A stretch of DNA of 64,000 nucleotides from assembly GCA_021738625.1 (NCBI GenBank), contig JAIPBS010000020.1:1-64000 (forward strand). The letters run 5' to 3'. Below are positions 1 to 10,009 of the stretch, piece after piece (position 1 is the stretch's first letter; every line of letters begins with the position of its first letter). This DNA is from Bacteroidales bacterium. Lineage in GTDB: Bacteria > Bacteroidota > Bacteroidia > Bacteroidales > JAIOZK01. The notes below the pieces were generated by a model. That model was not told where the DNA came from and did not search any database. It worked only from the letters and a program-made list of their open reading frames with translations. A program made the translations under genes and the position numbers.

Positions 1-78
1 TTGCTTACGCTTTTTCTCGTCTGGTATTAGCTCTTCGAGCCTGGATTGTTTCATTTTTCCTTTGTTCTTTTCTTCCAT
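1..78 (-). CDS. 5' end of a minus-strand ORF running off the left edge (MEEKNKGKMKQSRLEELIPDEKKRKQ...)
   Basis: Open from ATG (revcomp of cat 76-78) to the window edge; only 26 aa visible. Faint resemblance to N-termini of ParB-like proteins of mobile elements. Confidence 0.4.
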   Translation of the reverse strand, partial: MEEKNKGKMKQSRLEELIPDEKKRKQ

Positions 79-130
79 GTGTCAAAGTTATTTATGTTTT
101 ATTAATCAAACTTTTGACACACTTTTTTGA

Positions 131-382
131 ACAGCCTCCCTTGATTCTTCCGATGCCTATGGTCCGTATCGTAAGGAACTTGTTAGCGAGATCAGCAAGG
201 AATATCTTCCAAAGGACCTTGATCCCAAGGTGGGCACACAGCTCGTTAGCAAAACACAGGATGGAAAGGAATTTCCTGTTTTTATTAAAGATCTGAAAGA
301 TGAAAGTGTGATAATAGACGCCAACCATCCACTGGCTGGTGAAAATCTTACTTTCGACATTAAAGTGGTGGAGGTTAAATAA
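131..382 (+). pseudogene. C-terminal fragment of a SlyD-like FKBP-type peptidyl-prolyl isomerase
   Basis: Frame ending TAA 380-382 reads ...SSDAYGPYRKELVSEISKEYLPKDLDPKVGTQLVSKTQDGKEFPVFIKDLKDESVIIDANHPLAGENLTFDIKVVEVK, with the family's AYG and NHPLAG motifs. In-frame stop at 128-130; no N-terminal FKBP region upstream. Confidence 0.65.
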
Positions 383-400
383 GTCTCAATGGATTTTGAA

Positions 401-422
401 AGGCCGGGTTATTCCGGCTTTT
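401..422 (+). terminator. Intrinsic terminator after the slyD-like fragment
   Basis: GCCGG/CCGGC stem followed by TTTT. Confidence 0.5.
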
Positions 423-438
423 CATTTAAGCTTTCCGG

Positions 439-1956
439 TTAATCGATGAGCGAAGCTAGCGGGATCCGGATTCCGTTTTTGTAAGCTACAACAAATGCAT
501 CATAGATGCCGTTTCCACGAAGCGTTTTGGCATAGAGGTTTGCTTCCTGGTAGGTCTTATATGCGCCAACTACATACCTGTATGTACCGTTTGAATAATC
601 TTCATCAATGCTTTTAACGATGCCGTATTTACTTGCAATTTCATCCGTATCGGCTCTGCCGGTTGTTCTTGCCAATATCTGGACTCGAAAGACCACACCT
701 GAATATTGATTTCCGATCACAGCGGAGGGTTCATCGGTTAGTGTTCTGGACCCGGTATTTTCGGTGAGCACCCGGGTTGGGCCCTCATTGTCCTGAAATT
801 CGTCGGTATCGATCAACATCACATCCGTTTCACGGGAAGGGGTTTGTTGAGATTGTTCATCCTCTGACAAACGACTGTAAACTCCCATAATGTCGTATTC
901 AACCACTTCAGGCAATTCTCCTCTGGCGTGTTCTTCCCAGAATTTTTTCAGACCTTCTTCCTGTTGTCTTTTGATATCGTATCTGAAACGGTTGGGATTG
1001 ATCTGATCTTCCTTGGTTTTTTTGTTGTAATACCTCAGATCTTCTTCCGCTTCACTATATGCCCTTTGCTTATCTCTGTAGCTTTGCGCTCTTCTATATG
1101 AGCTTTTGTAACCTTCTTCCCTGTCGCTGAGCCGTTCGCTTTTGCGCTCGTCCAGGTCGGCTTCATAGTCTTCCACTTCCCTGTACGATTCTCTGGCTAC
1201 GCGTCTGTCGTAGCGCGCCTGTTGACGGGCCGGGTCTTTGCGCGCCAGGCTGTTCAGGTTATAATAAAAGCCGAAAGAATTGTAGTTGTAAAAATCATAT
1301 TTAAATCCGCTGACCCATGCATCCAGCTTGTCGGAATTAACAGTTCGCAGCGAACTTTCAAGATTCAGTCCAATGTTGTCATTGATGTTGAATTTCAAGC
1401 CAAGTCCTAATGGAACGACGCCTTCGGTTGTCCTGTCGCCAAGTGATTTGCTGGCGCCACTTGTACGTATAGGTTTTCCGTTATTGTATAACTGTGTGTA
1501 CCAGGATGCAAGACCCACACCTGCAAAACCATAAATGGAAATCGTCCTGTTTGGATTGAACCCGGCCAAAAGGTTGCTGAAATTTATACTGGCCTGCATA
1601 TTTCCTTCAAGAATGTCTGCATCAAACATTTTGTCACCACCTGTAAAATTTCTTCTTGAGCTGTGCAGTTTGCCGTTCAAAAGTTGAAATCCTATCCCGA
1701 ATACCGGTGAGAATTGCTTCTTTAAAACGGCCCCGTAGGCAACTCTGTAATCATCATTCATTGGGAGGTATCTGTATTGTTTGATGTCACCATAAAAAAG
1801 GTTCAGCCCGGCATTGAAGTTTAGCCGCCAGTTGCTGAAAAATCCCCTTCTTTCTTCTGAGTAACTTTGGGATTTAAGGCTTAAGGAAAAAAAGATCAAC
1901 GAACCGACCAGGGCCGGCAGGATCAGCTTGTTGATATGTTTGCCTTTATTCCTCAT
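439..1956 (-). CDS. Outer-membrane-type protein with C-terminal SPOR-like domain
   Basis: 505-aa ORF; signal peptide, beta-rich N-terminal half, charged middle, SPOR-like tail (VVFRVQILARTTG...YRYVVGAYKTYQEANLYAKTLRGNGIYDAFVVAYKNG). Confidence 0.7.
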   Translation of the reverse strand: MRNKGKHINKLILPALVGSLIFFSLSLKSQSYSEERRGFFSNWRLNFNAGLNLFYGDIKQYRYLPMNDDYRVAYGAVLKKQFSPVFGIGFQLLNGKLHSSRRNFTGGDKMFDADILEGNMQASINFSNLLAGFNPNRTISIYGFAGVGLASWYTQLYNNGKPIRTSGASKSLGDRTTEGVVPLGLGLKFNINDNIGLNLESSLRTVNSDKLDAWVSGFKYDFYNYNSFGFYYNLNSLARKDPARQQARYDRRVARESYREVEDYEADLDERKSERLSDREEGYKSSYRRAQSYRDKQRAYSEAEEDLRYYNKKTKEDQINPNRFRYDIKRQQEEGLKKFWEEHARGELPEVVEYDIMGVYSRLSEDEQSQQTPSRETDVMLIDTDEFQDNEGPTRVLTENTGSRTLTDEPSAVIGNQYSGVVFRVQILARTTGRADTDEIASKYGIVKSIDEDYSNGTYRYVVGAYKTYQEANLYAKTLRGNGIYDAFVVAYKNGIRIPLASLID

Positions 1957-1959
1957 TTG

Positions 1960-3114
1960 CTAGCGTATGCAATATTTGTTCAGATACTCAAGAGCCAGAC
2001 CAAAGCCCAACTCGTAGGATTTGTGCCAGTCCTCACAGGCATTTTCGATATCATTTACATAAAACTTGGCCACTCCCCGGTTGAAATAATTTCTAACCCA
2101 GTTCGAATAATCAACCACCTGTGTTGGCCGGATGCTAAGTGCACGATCATAATCCTCAATGGCACCGTCAAAATCCCTTAGCTTCGTTTTGGCGTTGGCA
2201 AGGTATGAAAAGATCATGAAGTCCTGGATATCGGGGTTATATTCAAGGGCTTTGTTAAAGTCTTCTATGGCACCTTCGAAATTGCCTGCCTGGTATTTCA
2301 AGACGCCCCATTTGTAATGGGTGATAAATTCTGAGGGATCGGTTTTGGTAGGCAGGTTTTGCACTTCCGCGTCCCGGATAAAATCTCTGAAGCGATAAAA
2401 GGTTGTTTCGTAGTAAGTCTGGTCGAAGAGCCGTTGCATGTTCCTTGGATCAAGGTAATAAACAGTGATCGATTGCTTGTTGAAGGTTGGAATGAATTTG
2501 AATCGAAGCAATTCCCGGCCGTCTTCCCGAACCGGCCAGATTGCGATCACCAGGTCTGCAGTATTCACATAAGTGGCATTCAGGGTGTTGTTGATCCGGT
2601 TCACGATCTGGTCATTAATATTATAAGGATTGTAGTTTTTGATCTCACCATAGGTGAATACATTCAGGTTGGCGGAATGTAGCTGACCGAACGCAATGGT
2701 GTCAGGAAGAACGGCTGTCAGATTGTTTGCCGGAAAAACCCAGAATCTGGCTGATTTATAACTTTTCCAGTCTTCTTCCAATACGGGAAATTCATATTCG
2801 CCGTCTTTGTATAATTTAATGATTACGTTATATTGCTTGTCTTCGATCAGGACTTTCCTTATTTCATATTTGATAAAGTTATCCTGTCCGAGTTTATGCT
2901 TGGGTGTGGGGTTGCGCACGGTTCTTGAATCGGAAAAGGGAATGGTGTTCGGGTCACCTGCCCATCTGCCGTTATCCTGAAGGGAATACCCGGTTGCCTG
3001 GGTTAACTCAGATAAAGGCTTACTAATAACTGAAAAGTTATTCGGGTCTTCAACCTGCGAATAACTTAGATACGTGGTCAGCAGAAATATGTTGATGATT
3101 AAAAGCCTTGTCAT
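1960..3114 (-). CDS. Secreted TPR-repeat protein
   Basis: 384-aa ORF with signal peptide and C-terminal TPRs (WGVLKYQAGNFEGAIEDFNKALEYNP; FDGAIEDYDRALSIRP). Confidence 0.65.
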   Translation of the reverse strand: MTRLLIINIFLLTTYLSYSQVEDPNNFSVISKPLSELTQATGYSLQDNGRWAGDPNTIPFSDSRTVRNPTPKHKLGQDNFIKYEIRKVLIEDKQYNVIIKLYKDGEYEFPVLEEDWKSYKSARFWVFPANNLTAVLPDTIAFGQLHSANLNVFTYGEIKNYNPYNINDQIVNRINNTLNATYVNTADLVIAIWPVREDGRELLRFKFIPTFNKQSITVYYLDPRNMQRLFDQTYYETTFYRFRDFIRDAEVQNLPTKTDPSEFITHYKWGVLKYQAGNFEGAIEDFNKALEYNPDIQDFMIFSYLANAKTKLRDFDGAIEDYDRALSIRPTQVVDYSNWVRNYFNRGVAKFYVNDIENACEDWHKSYELGFGLALEYLNKYCIR

Positions 3115-3230
3115 AAAACGGAATCAGAGATTTAAACTTCCGTAATTGTTAATACGCAATATTTCTAACGTAATAAACGGTAAATATAGTTGAAAAAAAA
3201 TCAATTTGAAAAATTAGCGGGCACAAGTTA

Positions 3231-3294
3231 CTAATAGATTTATTAACAAACACATAGACTGACTTTTGTTTTTTTCTGTTTGTCAATCTATTAG
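3231..3294. repeat. Inverted repeat / large hairpin downstream of alaS
   Basis: ctaatagatt (3231-3240) and aatctattag (3285-3294) are exact inverted repeats, with inner acaaaca/tgtttgt. Confidence 0.6.
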
Positions 3295-3300
3295 GGTTGT

Positions 3301-5928
3301 TCAAGTGACCGAAATAAGCATTTGTTCAGCCTTTTCGAAGGCTCTCCCAATACCGCCGGGCTCTTTGCCACCGGCGGTGGCAAAATGCGGCTGACCGCCT
3401 CCGCCGCCTTTGATCTCTTTTGAAATTTCACGGATGATATTGTTCGCATGAAGCCCTTTGCTTTTGACCAGAGATTCGGAGATCATCAGGCTTAGATTGG
3501 CTTTGGCCTGGTTTGCAATACCCAGTAAAAGGAACAGATCGTTCGTCTTTTTAACCAATCTGAAGGCAAGGTCTTTTGCATCAGCCATATCAATATCAAC
3601 CTTTTCGGCAATAAAGTTGATCTCCCCGATTTTCCGGATCTTTGAAAGCAATTCTTTTTCGAGAGAATTTACTTTTTCCTGTTTAAGTTGTTTTAGTTCT
3701 TTTTGCAATTCCGCATTCTCTTCCAAAAGTTTGCGGGCGCCCTGAATCAAATCCTTTGGGTTTCTTAATAATTCTTTCAGATCAGCAAGGTTTTTTTCCT
3801 GTTCCCTCACAATATATTCGGCCTGCTCACCTGTGACGGCTTCAACTCGCCTGATACCGGCTGCAACAGCCGATTCTGAAACGATCTTAAAAAAGCCGAT
3901 ATCACCGGTTGCCGACACATGGGTGCCTCCGCATAGCTCTACTGAGAAATCCCGGTTGAAACTGATCACCCTGACCTGTTCTCCGTATTTTTCGCCAAAC
4001 AGAGCCATGGCTCCCAGTTTTTGAGCTTCTTCCAAAGACAGATCACGTTGTTCACCAACCGGGATGTTTTCCCTGATCTTTGCATTTACCAGTTTTTCAA
4101 TCTTTTGGATATCCTCATCTGTGAGCTTCGAGAAATGTGCGAAATCGAATCGCAGTCTGTTGGGTTCCACAAGTGATCCTTTTTGTTCGACATGTTTTCC
4201 CAAAACATGACGCAGAGCCGCATGCAGTAAATGAGTGGCGCTGTGATTGTTGGCGGTTTGTTTTCTTTTGTTCTGATCGACGATTGCCCTGACAGGTGCG
4301 AAGGGATTGCTGAACATTTTTTCAGTGATATGAACGGTTTGATTATTTTCTTTCTTTGTATCAATCACCCTGATCTCCTCATCCCGGTTTTTTAACAGGC
4401 CTTTATCCCCAACCTGTCCACCCGATTTGGCATAAAAGGGAGTTTTTTCAAGAATGATCTCATAATAGCTTTTCTTTTTGGCCTTAACCTTACGGTACCT
4501 CAATATTTTGGTTTCTGAAGAAAGTTCTTCATAACCTGTGAATTCAAGCTCTTTTTCACTTTTCTGAACAAGCACCCAATCTTCCGTGTCGACTTTTGCG
4601 GCTTTCCTGGATCTCTCTTTTTGTTGTTCCAGTCCTTTTCTGAATCCTTCCATGTCGATGGTCCAACCTTTTTCAGAAGCCATCAGCTGCGTGAGATCGA
4701 TAGGAAAACCGTATGTGTCGAACAGTTCGAATGCAAATTTTCCTTCAATGACTTTGTTTTCAGGATGTTCTTTGATGTACTGCTCGAACAACCTGATCCC
4801 CTGCGAAAGGGTCCTCAGAAAAGCAATTTCTTCTTCGGTGATCACTTTTCCGGTAAGTTGATGTTGGGCTTTCAATTCAGGATAAGCTTCTCCCATTTGA
4901 TCGACCAGAACGGGCAACAGCTTATTCATAAAAGGTTCGTCAAATCTCAGGAAAGTATATCCGTAGCGAATGGCGCGCCTGAGGATTCTGCGGATCACAT
5001 AACCCGCTCCCGTATTGGAAGGCAACTGACCGTCGGCAATGGCAAAAACAACGGCACGTACATGGTCTGCCACCACACGCATTGCGATGTCGGTTTCTTT
5101 TTTCTCGCCATATTGCACTGCGGCAAGTCCAGTAATCTCAGCAATAATGGGTTGGAAGACATCTGTGTCATAATTTGAGCGTTTGCCCTGTAAGACCATA
5201 CAAAGCCGCTCGAAGCCCATTCCGGTATCCACATGTTTGGCAGGAAGGTTTTTGAGCTTCCCATCTCCCATTCTGTTGAATTCAATGAATACCAGGTTCC
5301 ATATTTCGATCACCTCAGGATGATCCTGATTGATAAGTGATCTGCCCGGCGTCTTCTTCTTTTCTTCATCGCTTCTCAAATCAACATGAATTTCCGAACA
5401 GGGACCACAGGGGCCCGTATCGCCCATCTCCCAGAAATTATCTTTTTTGTTGCCATAGAGTATCCGTTCTTCCGGTAGTATTTTTTTCCAGTGATCATAG
5501 GCTTCATTATCAGGAGTTAGATTGTCTTTTTCATCTCCTTCAAAAACCGTTACATACAGGTTTTCCGGATTGATCGCTAGGACATCCGTCAGCAACTCCC
5601 AGGCAAACCCAATGGCTTCTTTTTTAAAATAGTCCCCGAACGACCAGTTGCCTAGCATTTCGAACATGGTATGATGATAGGTGTCGTGCCCTACCTCATC
5701 CAGATCATTGTGTTTGCCGGATACCCGGAGGCATTTCTGTGAATCGGCCACACGATCGTATTTCGAACGGGTGTTTCCAAGAAAAATATCTTTGAACTGA
5801 TTCATGCCTGCATTGGTGAACATTAGTGAAGGGTCGTCCTTCACCACCATGGGCGCCGAAGGAACAATATGGTGATTTTTACTTTCGAAATAATCAAGAA
5901 ACGCTTTTCTTATCTCTGATGACTTCAT
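3301..5928 (-). CDS. alaS: Alanyl-tRNA synthetase
   Basis: 875-aa ORF; MKSSEIRKAFLDYFESKNHHIVPSAPMV, SATHLLHAALR, ELCGGTHV and GGGGGQPHFATAGG motifs. Confidence 0.97.
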   Translation of the reverse strand: MKSSEIRKAFLDYFESKNHHIVPSAPMVVKDDPSLMFTNAGMNQFKDIFLGNTRSKYDRVADSQKCLRVSGKHNDLDEVGHDTYHHTMFEMLGNWSFGDYFKKEAIGFAWELLTDVLAINPENLYVTVFEGDEKDNLTPDNEAYDHWKKILPEERILYGNKKDNFWEMGDTGPCGPCSEIHVDLRSDEEKKKTPGRSLINQDHPEVIEIWNLVFIEFNRMGDGKLKNLPAKHVDTGMGFERLCMVLQGKRSNYDTDVFQPIIAEITGLAAVQYGEKKETDIAMRVVADHVRAVVFAIADGQLPSNTGAGYVIRRILRRAIRYGYTFLRFDEPFMNKLLPVLVDQMGEAYPELKAQHQLTGKVITEEEIAFLRTLSQGIRLFEQYIKEHPENKVIEGKFAFELFDTYGFPIDLTQLMASEKGWTIDMEGFRKGLEQQKERSRKAAKVDTEDWVLVQKSEKELEFTGYEELSSETKILRYRKVKAKKKSYYEIILEKTPFYAKSGGQVGDKGLLKNRDEEIRVIDTKKENNQTVHITEKMFSNPFAPVRAIVDQNKRKQTANNHSATHLLHAALRHVLGKHVEQKGSLVEPNRLRFDFAHFSKLTDEDIQKIEKLVNAKIRENIPVGEQRDLSLEEAQKLGAMALFGEKYGEQVRVISFNRDFSVELCGGTHVSATGDIGFFKIVSESAVAAGIRRVEAVTGEQAEYIVREQEKNLADLKELLRNPKDLIQGARKLLEENAELQKELKQLKQEKVNSLEKELLSKIRKIGEINFIAEKVDIDMADAKDLAFRLVKKTNDLFLLLGIANQAKANLSLMISESLVKSKGLHANNIIREISKEIKGGGGGQPHFATAGGKEPGGIGRAFEKAEQMLISVT

Positions 5929-5982
5929 TTATCAATGTTTTCTTTTTAACAGTCGGGATGTTAATTATTAACTTACTTTGGA

Positions 5983-6013
5983 TTTGCAAATTTAGTTTAT
6001 TTAATTATTTTTG
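5983..6013 (+). promoter_or_regulatory. Bacteroidetes-type promoter (TTTG-N19-TAnnTTTG)
   Basis: TTTG 5983-5986, 19 nt, TATTTTTG 6006-6013; ~50 nt upstream of the M23 peptidase start. Confidence 0.5.
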
Positions 6014-6062
6014 TTGCTAACCTTAGCCTTTTATGGGAGCAGAGAACTATAAGTTATAACAT

Positions 6063-7034
6063 ATGCCAAAGGTAAAATATCGCTACAATCCGAAATCACT
6101 TAGATACGAGAAAGTTAGGATGACTTTCAAATCACGGATCTTACGGGTTTTATCTTTTCTGGCCACCGTATTGGTTTTTACGGGCGTAGTGCTGTTGCTT
6201 GCCTACAATTTTTTTGAATCCCCCAAAGAACGCATGCAACGCAGAGAAATTGAACAGCTTAAGTTGCAGTATAATATATTCACTGATCGCCTGGCTCAGA
6301 TGGAGGGTGTTATGGAAGATTTGCAGGACAAAGACGATAATATCTACAGGGTGATCTTTGAAGCCGAGCCGGTTGCCACATCCATTAGAAAAGGAGGGTT
6401 TGGTGGAACGGACCGTTATGCCAAGCTCAACGGATATCAGAATTCAGATGTGATCATCGAAACTGCTAAGCGATTGGATAAACTGGCCAACCAGCTTTAT
6501 GTGCAGTCGAAATCTTTTGATGAGGTGTTTAAGATGGCAAAAAATAAAACGGAAATGCTGGCGTCCCTCCCGGCCATTCAACCCATGAAAAATGAAAACC
6601 TCAGAAGAATAGCTTCCTATTATGGCTATCGCCTTGATCCCTTTTATAAAGTCCAGAAATTTCATGCAGGTGTGGATTTTTCTGCTCCCCATGGAACTGA
6701 GATCTATGCCACAGGAGATGGAGTTGTAAAGCGCGTTAAGCATTCCAGAAGAGGTTACGGCAACGAAATCATTGTAGATCATGGTTATGGTTACCAATCC
6801 CGCTATGCCCATCTGCAGGAATTTAAGGTTAAACTGGGTGAAAAGGTGAAACGCGGACAGGTAATTGGCCTGGTTGGCAATACGGGTAAATCAACAGCTC
6901 CGCACCTGCATTATGAGGTGATCAAAAACAACAAGACGGTTAACCCGATTTATTACTTCTTCAATGACCTTACAGAAGAGCAGTTCCAGAAGATGATCGA
7001 ATTGTCTGCTATTCCTACACAGACTATGGATTAG
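6063..7034 (+). CDS. M23 family metallopeptidase (LytM-like)
   Basis: 323-aa ORF; N-terminal TM, coiled coil, HAGVDFSAPHGTEIYATGDGVV and HLHYEV motifs. Confidence 0.9.
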   Translation: MPKVKYRYNPKSLRYEKVRMTFKSRILRVLSFLATVLVFTGVVLLLAYNFFESPKERMQRREIEQLKLQYNIFTDRLAQMEGVMEDLQDKDDNIYRVIFEAEPVATSIRKGGFGGTDRYAKLNGYQNSDVIIETAKRLDKLANQLYVQSKSFDEVFKMAKNKTEMLASLPAIQPMKNENLRRIASYYGYRLDPFYKVQKFHAGVDFSAPHGTEIYATGDGVVKRVKHSRRGYGNEIIVDHGYGYQSRYAHLQEFKVKLGEKVKRGQVIGLVGNTGKSTAPHLHYEVIKNNKTVNPIYYFFNDLTEEQFQKMIELSAIPTQTMD

Positions 7035-7049
7035 TTTTAAACTGATCTT

Positions 7050-8552
7050 ATGAAAAAATTCAGCATTTTTTTACTTTTTATTTTATTTTTCTTAAAGGCC
7101 ATTAGCCAGGAGGAAGGCTATAGGGTAAAACCGGCAGTGATATTTCCCATCATCGACTCGCTTGATATTCAATTGATAAATCCTACCTTTCTGGGCAATA
7201 ACCAACGAAATTATTATGGCAATACGGCGCCTTCCAGACTGGATGTGATCTGGAAATTTTACCTGGGAAAAGGAAGGACGACCATTTCAAGAAGAAAGGG
7301 CGACCGTATATGGGCGGGCGCCGGCTGGACGGGTCAGCCGCTGCTGTTTACTGAAAGAGGCAGACTGATGATCGTGCAGGGCGCCTTCGACCATCATCTT
7401 TATAAAATTGATTTAAAAAAACTGGAACCCGTCTGGAAATATAAATTTGACGATGTCATTAAGGGAACGGGCACCATATGGGAAAACCTGTTTACGGAAA
7501 CAGTTGAAAATGCTTATGTGATTTTACAGGGGAGCCGCCTGGGCGTTGATAAATATCTTGATACCAGGCACGTCCCCAGCTATCGCGGCATCTCGCTGGT
7601 TTCCGGTGAAGAGCTTTGGCGGCACGACAGCAAATGGACAGACAGCTACAGCAGGGACGTTGACGCCAGCGCCCTGATCCTGAACGATACAGCCTATATC
7701 GGGCTGGAAAATGGACTTTTCACAGTTTTTGACCCCGATTATAAAAAGGCATATCTAAAAGACGGGATGTTGCAGCCCAGGATTTACTATCAGGAAAAAC
7801 TCTACGAAAAAGCTGATGTTGCAAAACATAAATTCAACATTGTGACCGAAGCTTCCCCTTGTTTGCTTGGCGATCGCATTTATGTCTCTTCCGGCTCGGG
7901 ACATGTTTATGGGTATAATATGGTATCGGATTCCATCGACTGGGATTTTTATATCGGTTCGGATATGGACGGCTCGCCGGTGGTTACCTCCGACAGCTGT
8001 TTGATCGTTACGGTTGAAAAACAATACATCGAAGGGAAGGGTGGCGTGTTCAAGCTGGATCCGTCAAAAAAACCGGTTGAGAGCGTGGTGTGGTATTTCC
8101 CCACCCAAAACAAGGACTATGCAAGCTGGGAGGGAGGCGTGATCGGTTCGGCTGCTGTGAATGACCGGTATGTTCCGGATTCGGCTGCCCATCTTGCCGC
8201 TTTCGCAGCCATCGACGGATATTTGTATGTGGTGGATCACCAAACGGTTGATACATCGAAAATGGCCATCGGTCCGGATAACAAAACTTTGCACCCAACC
8301 CCAAAAGTTGTTTTAAAGCGCAAAACAGGGCCGTCAATTTCAACACCCATATTTGTGAATGATAAGCTGATTGCAGCAGGTTATGGATTTATTTATCTGT
8401 TCAGATATGATGACAACCTGAATTTTGAATTGCTCGACCGCCGGCCAGGGCAATTTGAGAGTACGCCGGTAGCCCATGACGACAAAATTTACATCCCCTG
8501 CCGGGATGGGTATCTTTATTGTTATGGTGAGAAAGATAAGCGTGAAAATTAG
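7050..8552 (+). CDS. PQQ-like beta-propeller protein, secreted
   Basis: 500-aa ORF with signal peptide and repeats such as ISLVSGEELWRHDSKW and VYGYNMVSDSIDWDFYIGSDMDGSPVV. Confidence 0.65.
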   Translation: MKKFSIFLLFILFFLKAISQEEGYRVKPAVIFPIIDSLDIQLINPTFLGNNQRNYYGNTAPSRLDVIWKFYLGKGRTTISRRKGDRIWAGAGWTGQPLLFTERGRLMIVQGAFDHHLYKIDLKKLEPVWKYKFDDVIKGTGTIWENLFTETVENAYVILQGSRLGVDKYLDTRHVPSYRGISLVSGEELWRHDSKWTDSYSRDVDASALILNDTAYIGLENGLFTVFDPDYKKAYLKDGMLQPRIYYQEKLYEKADVAKHKFNIVTEASPCLLGDRIYVSSGSGHVYGYNMVSDSIDWDFYIGSDMDGSPVVTSDSCLIVTVEKQYIEGKGGVFKLDPSKKPVESVVWYFPTQNKDYASWEGGVIGSAAVNDRYVPDSAAHLAAFAAIDGYLYVVDHQTVDTSKMAIGPDNKTLHPTPKVVLKRKTGPSISTPIFVNDKLIAAGYGFIYLFRYDDNLNFELLDRRPGQFESTPVAHDDKIYIPCRDGYLYCYGEKDKREN

Positions 8553-8606
8553 CCCATCTTTTTCTGCTAAGGTTTTTTTACTATTTTAGATTCAAAATAA
8601 CGATTC

Positions 8607-8948
8607 GTGAGTGATAAACCCGACACCGGTAAAAAATTGTACTATTCCATCGGAGAAGTTGCCGAAATGTTCAAGGTGAACACCTCGCTTATTCGTTTCT
8701 GGGAGAAGGAGTTCAGTATCATCAAACCCAAAAAGAACAAAAAGGGCAACAGGCTGTTCACCCAGGCGGATGTGGATAATTTCCATGTGATCTTTCACCT
8801 GGTGAAAGAAAGGGGCTTTACACTTGACGGCGCCAAAAAGAAACTGAAAGAAAACAAGGAAGATACCGTTCGCAATGCGGAGGTGGTGAACCGCCTGAAA
8901 AACATCAAAAAGTATTTGATTGAGCTACGCGATCATATGGATCAATAA
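8607..8948 (+). CDS. MerR family transcriptional regulator (GTG start)
   Basis: 113 aa; YYSIGEVAEMFKVNTSLIRFWEKEF...NRLFTQADVDNFHVIFHLVKERGFTLDGAKKKL. Confidence 0.9.
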   Translation: MSDKPDTGKKLYYSIGEVAEMFKVNTSLIRFWEKEFSIIKPKKNKKGNRLFTQADVDNFHVIFHLVKERGFTLDGAKKKLKENKEDTVRNAEVVNRLKNIKKYLIELRDHMDQ

Positions 8949-9907
8949 TATTTGCCTCCAAACAGGAAGTTCCTCACATAATCGCCTATGCCTTCCTCAA
9001 GGCTTGTGAAATCATCCTTATATCCCGTCGACTTGAGCTTGCTCATATCCGCTTCAGTGAAGTACTGGTATTTGTCTCGTATATCTTCGGGGGTATCAAT
9101 AAACTCGATCTTTGGAGTGAGTTCCAGGGCGGAAAAGGTGGCGTTGGCCAGATCCAGAAAAGTTCGTGCTTTGCCCGTTCCAAGATTGTATAAACCCGAA
9201 TCTTTTCCATACTCCTTAAGATACAGCATCACTTCCACAACATCTTTCACATAAACAAAATCCCTGAGTTGCTTGCCATCTTCAAAATCGGGATTGTGCG
9301 AGCGGAACAGCTTTACTTTTCCTTTGTGCCTGATCTGTCCGAATGCATGAAGGATCACCGAGGCCATTCTGCCTTTATGGTATTCGTTAGGGCCGTATAC
9401 ATTGAAGAATTTCAATCCATACCAGAAGGGTGGCTGCTTTTCCTGACCGAGTACCCACTTATCGAAATTGTTTTTTGATTCTCCGTATGGATTAAGCGGT
9501 TTGAGCTTTTTCACGATCTCGTGACTGTCTTTGTAGCCCAGCTCGCCCATGCCATAGGTGGCGGCGGATGACGCATAGATCAACGGGATTTGGTAATCGC
9601 TGCAAAGTTCCCACATCTTTTTGCTGTAATTCAGGTTGAGCCTGTCGAAGACCTTCACATCGAATTCGGTGGTGTCCGTTCTGGCGCCGATGTGGAAAAC
9701 GAAATCGATTTCCGTATGATTTTTTTCAAACCATTTGAAAAACTCTTTCCTGTCGATCCGCTGCCTGAAGTTTTTTCCAAGAAGGTTCATGTTCTTTTCC
9801 GGTTTGGAAAAATCATCCACAAGGATCAGGTCGGTCCGCCCTTCTTCGTTCAGCCTTCCAACCAGGCAACTTCCTATAAATCCTGCTGCACCCGTAACTA
9901 TGATCAT
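8942..9907 (-). CDS. rfaD: ADP-L-glycero-D-manno-heptose 6-epimerase family (NAD-dependent epimerase)
   Basis: MIIVTGAAGFIGSCLVGRLNE at 9907; YGESK, FFNVYGPNEYHKGRMASV; supplied ORF is over-extended at the N-terminus. Confidence 0.85.
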   Translation of the reverse strand: MIIVTGAAGFIGSCLVGRLNEEGRTDLILVDDFSKPEKNMNLLGKNFRQRIDRKEFFKWFEKNHTEIDFVFHIGARTDTTEFDVKVFDRLNLNYSKKMWELCSDYQIPLIYASSAATYGMGELGYKDSHEIVKKLKPLNPYGESKNNFDKWVLGQEKQPPFWYGLKFFNVYGPNEYHKGRMASVILHAFGQIRHKGKVKLFRSHNPDFEDGKQLRDFVYVKDVVEVMLYLKEYGKDSGLYNLGTGKARTFLDLANATFSALELTPKIEFIDTPEDIRDKYQYFTEADMSKLKSTGYKDDFTSLEEGIGDYVRNFLFGGKYY

Positions 9908-10009
9908 GATGTTGTTTGTTTTGTGCAAAGTACGGAATTTATTTTTTGAATTGCGAATCTGATTGAAAACAACGATATTTGTACAATTAAGTGTAATATT
10001 CTTAAAAAT

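Noticed and set aside
4621-5178. 185-aa plus-strand ORF inside alaS
   Set aside because: Antisense to a confidently identified housekeeping gene; no signal of its own.
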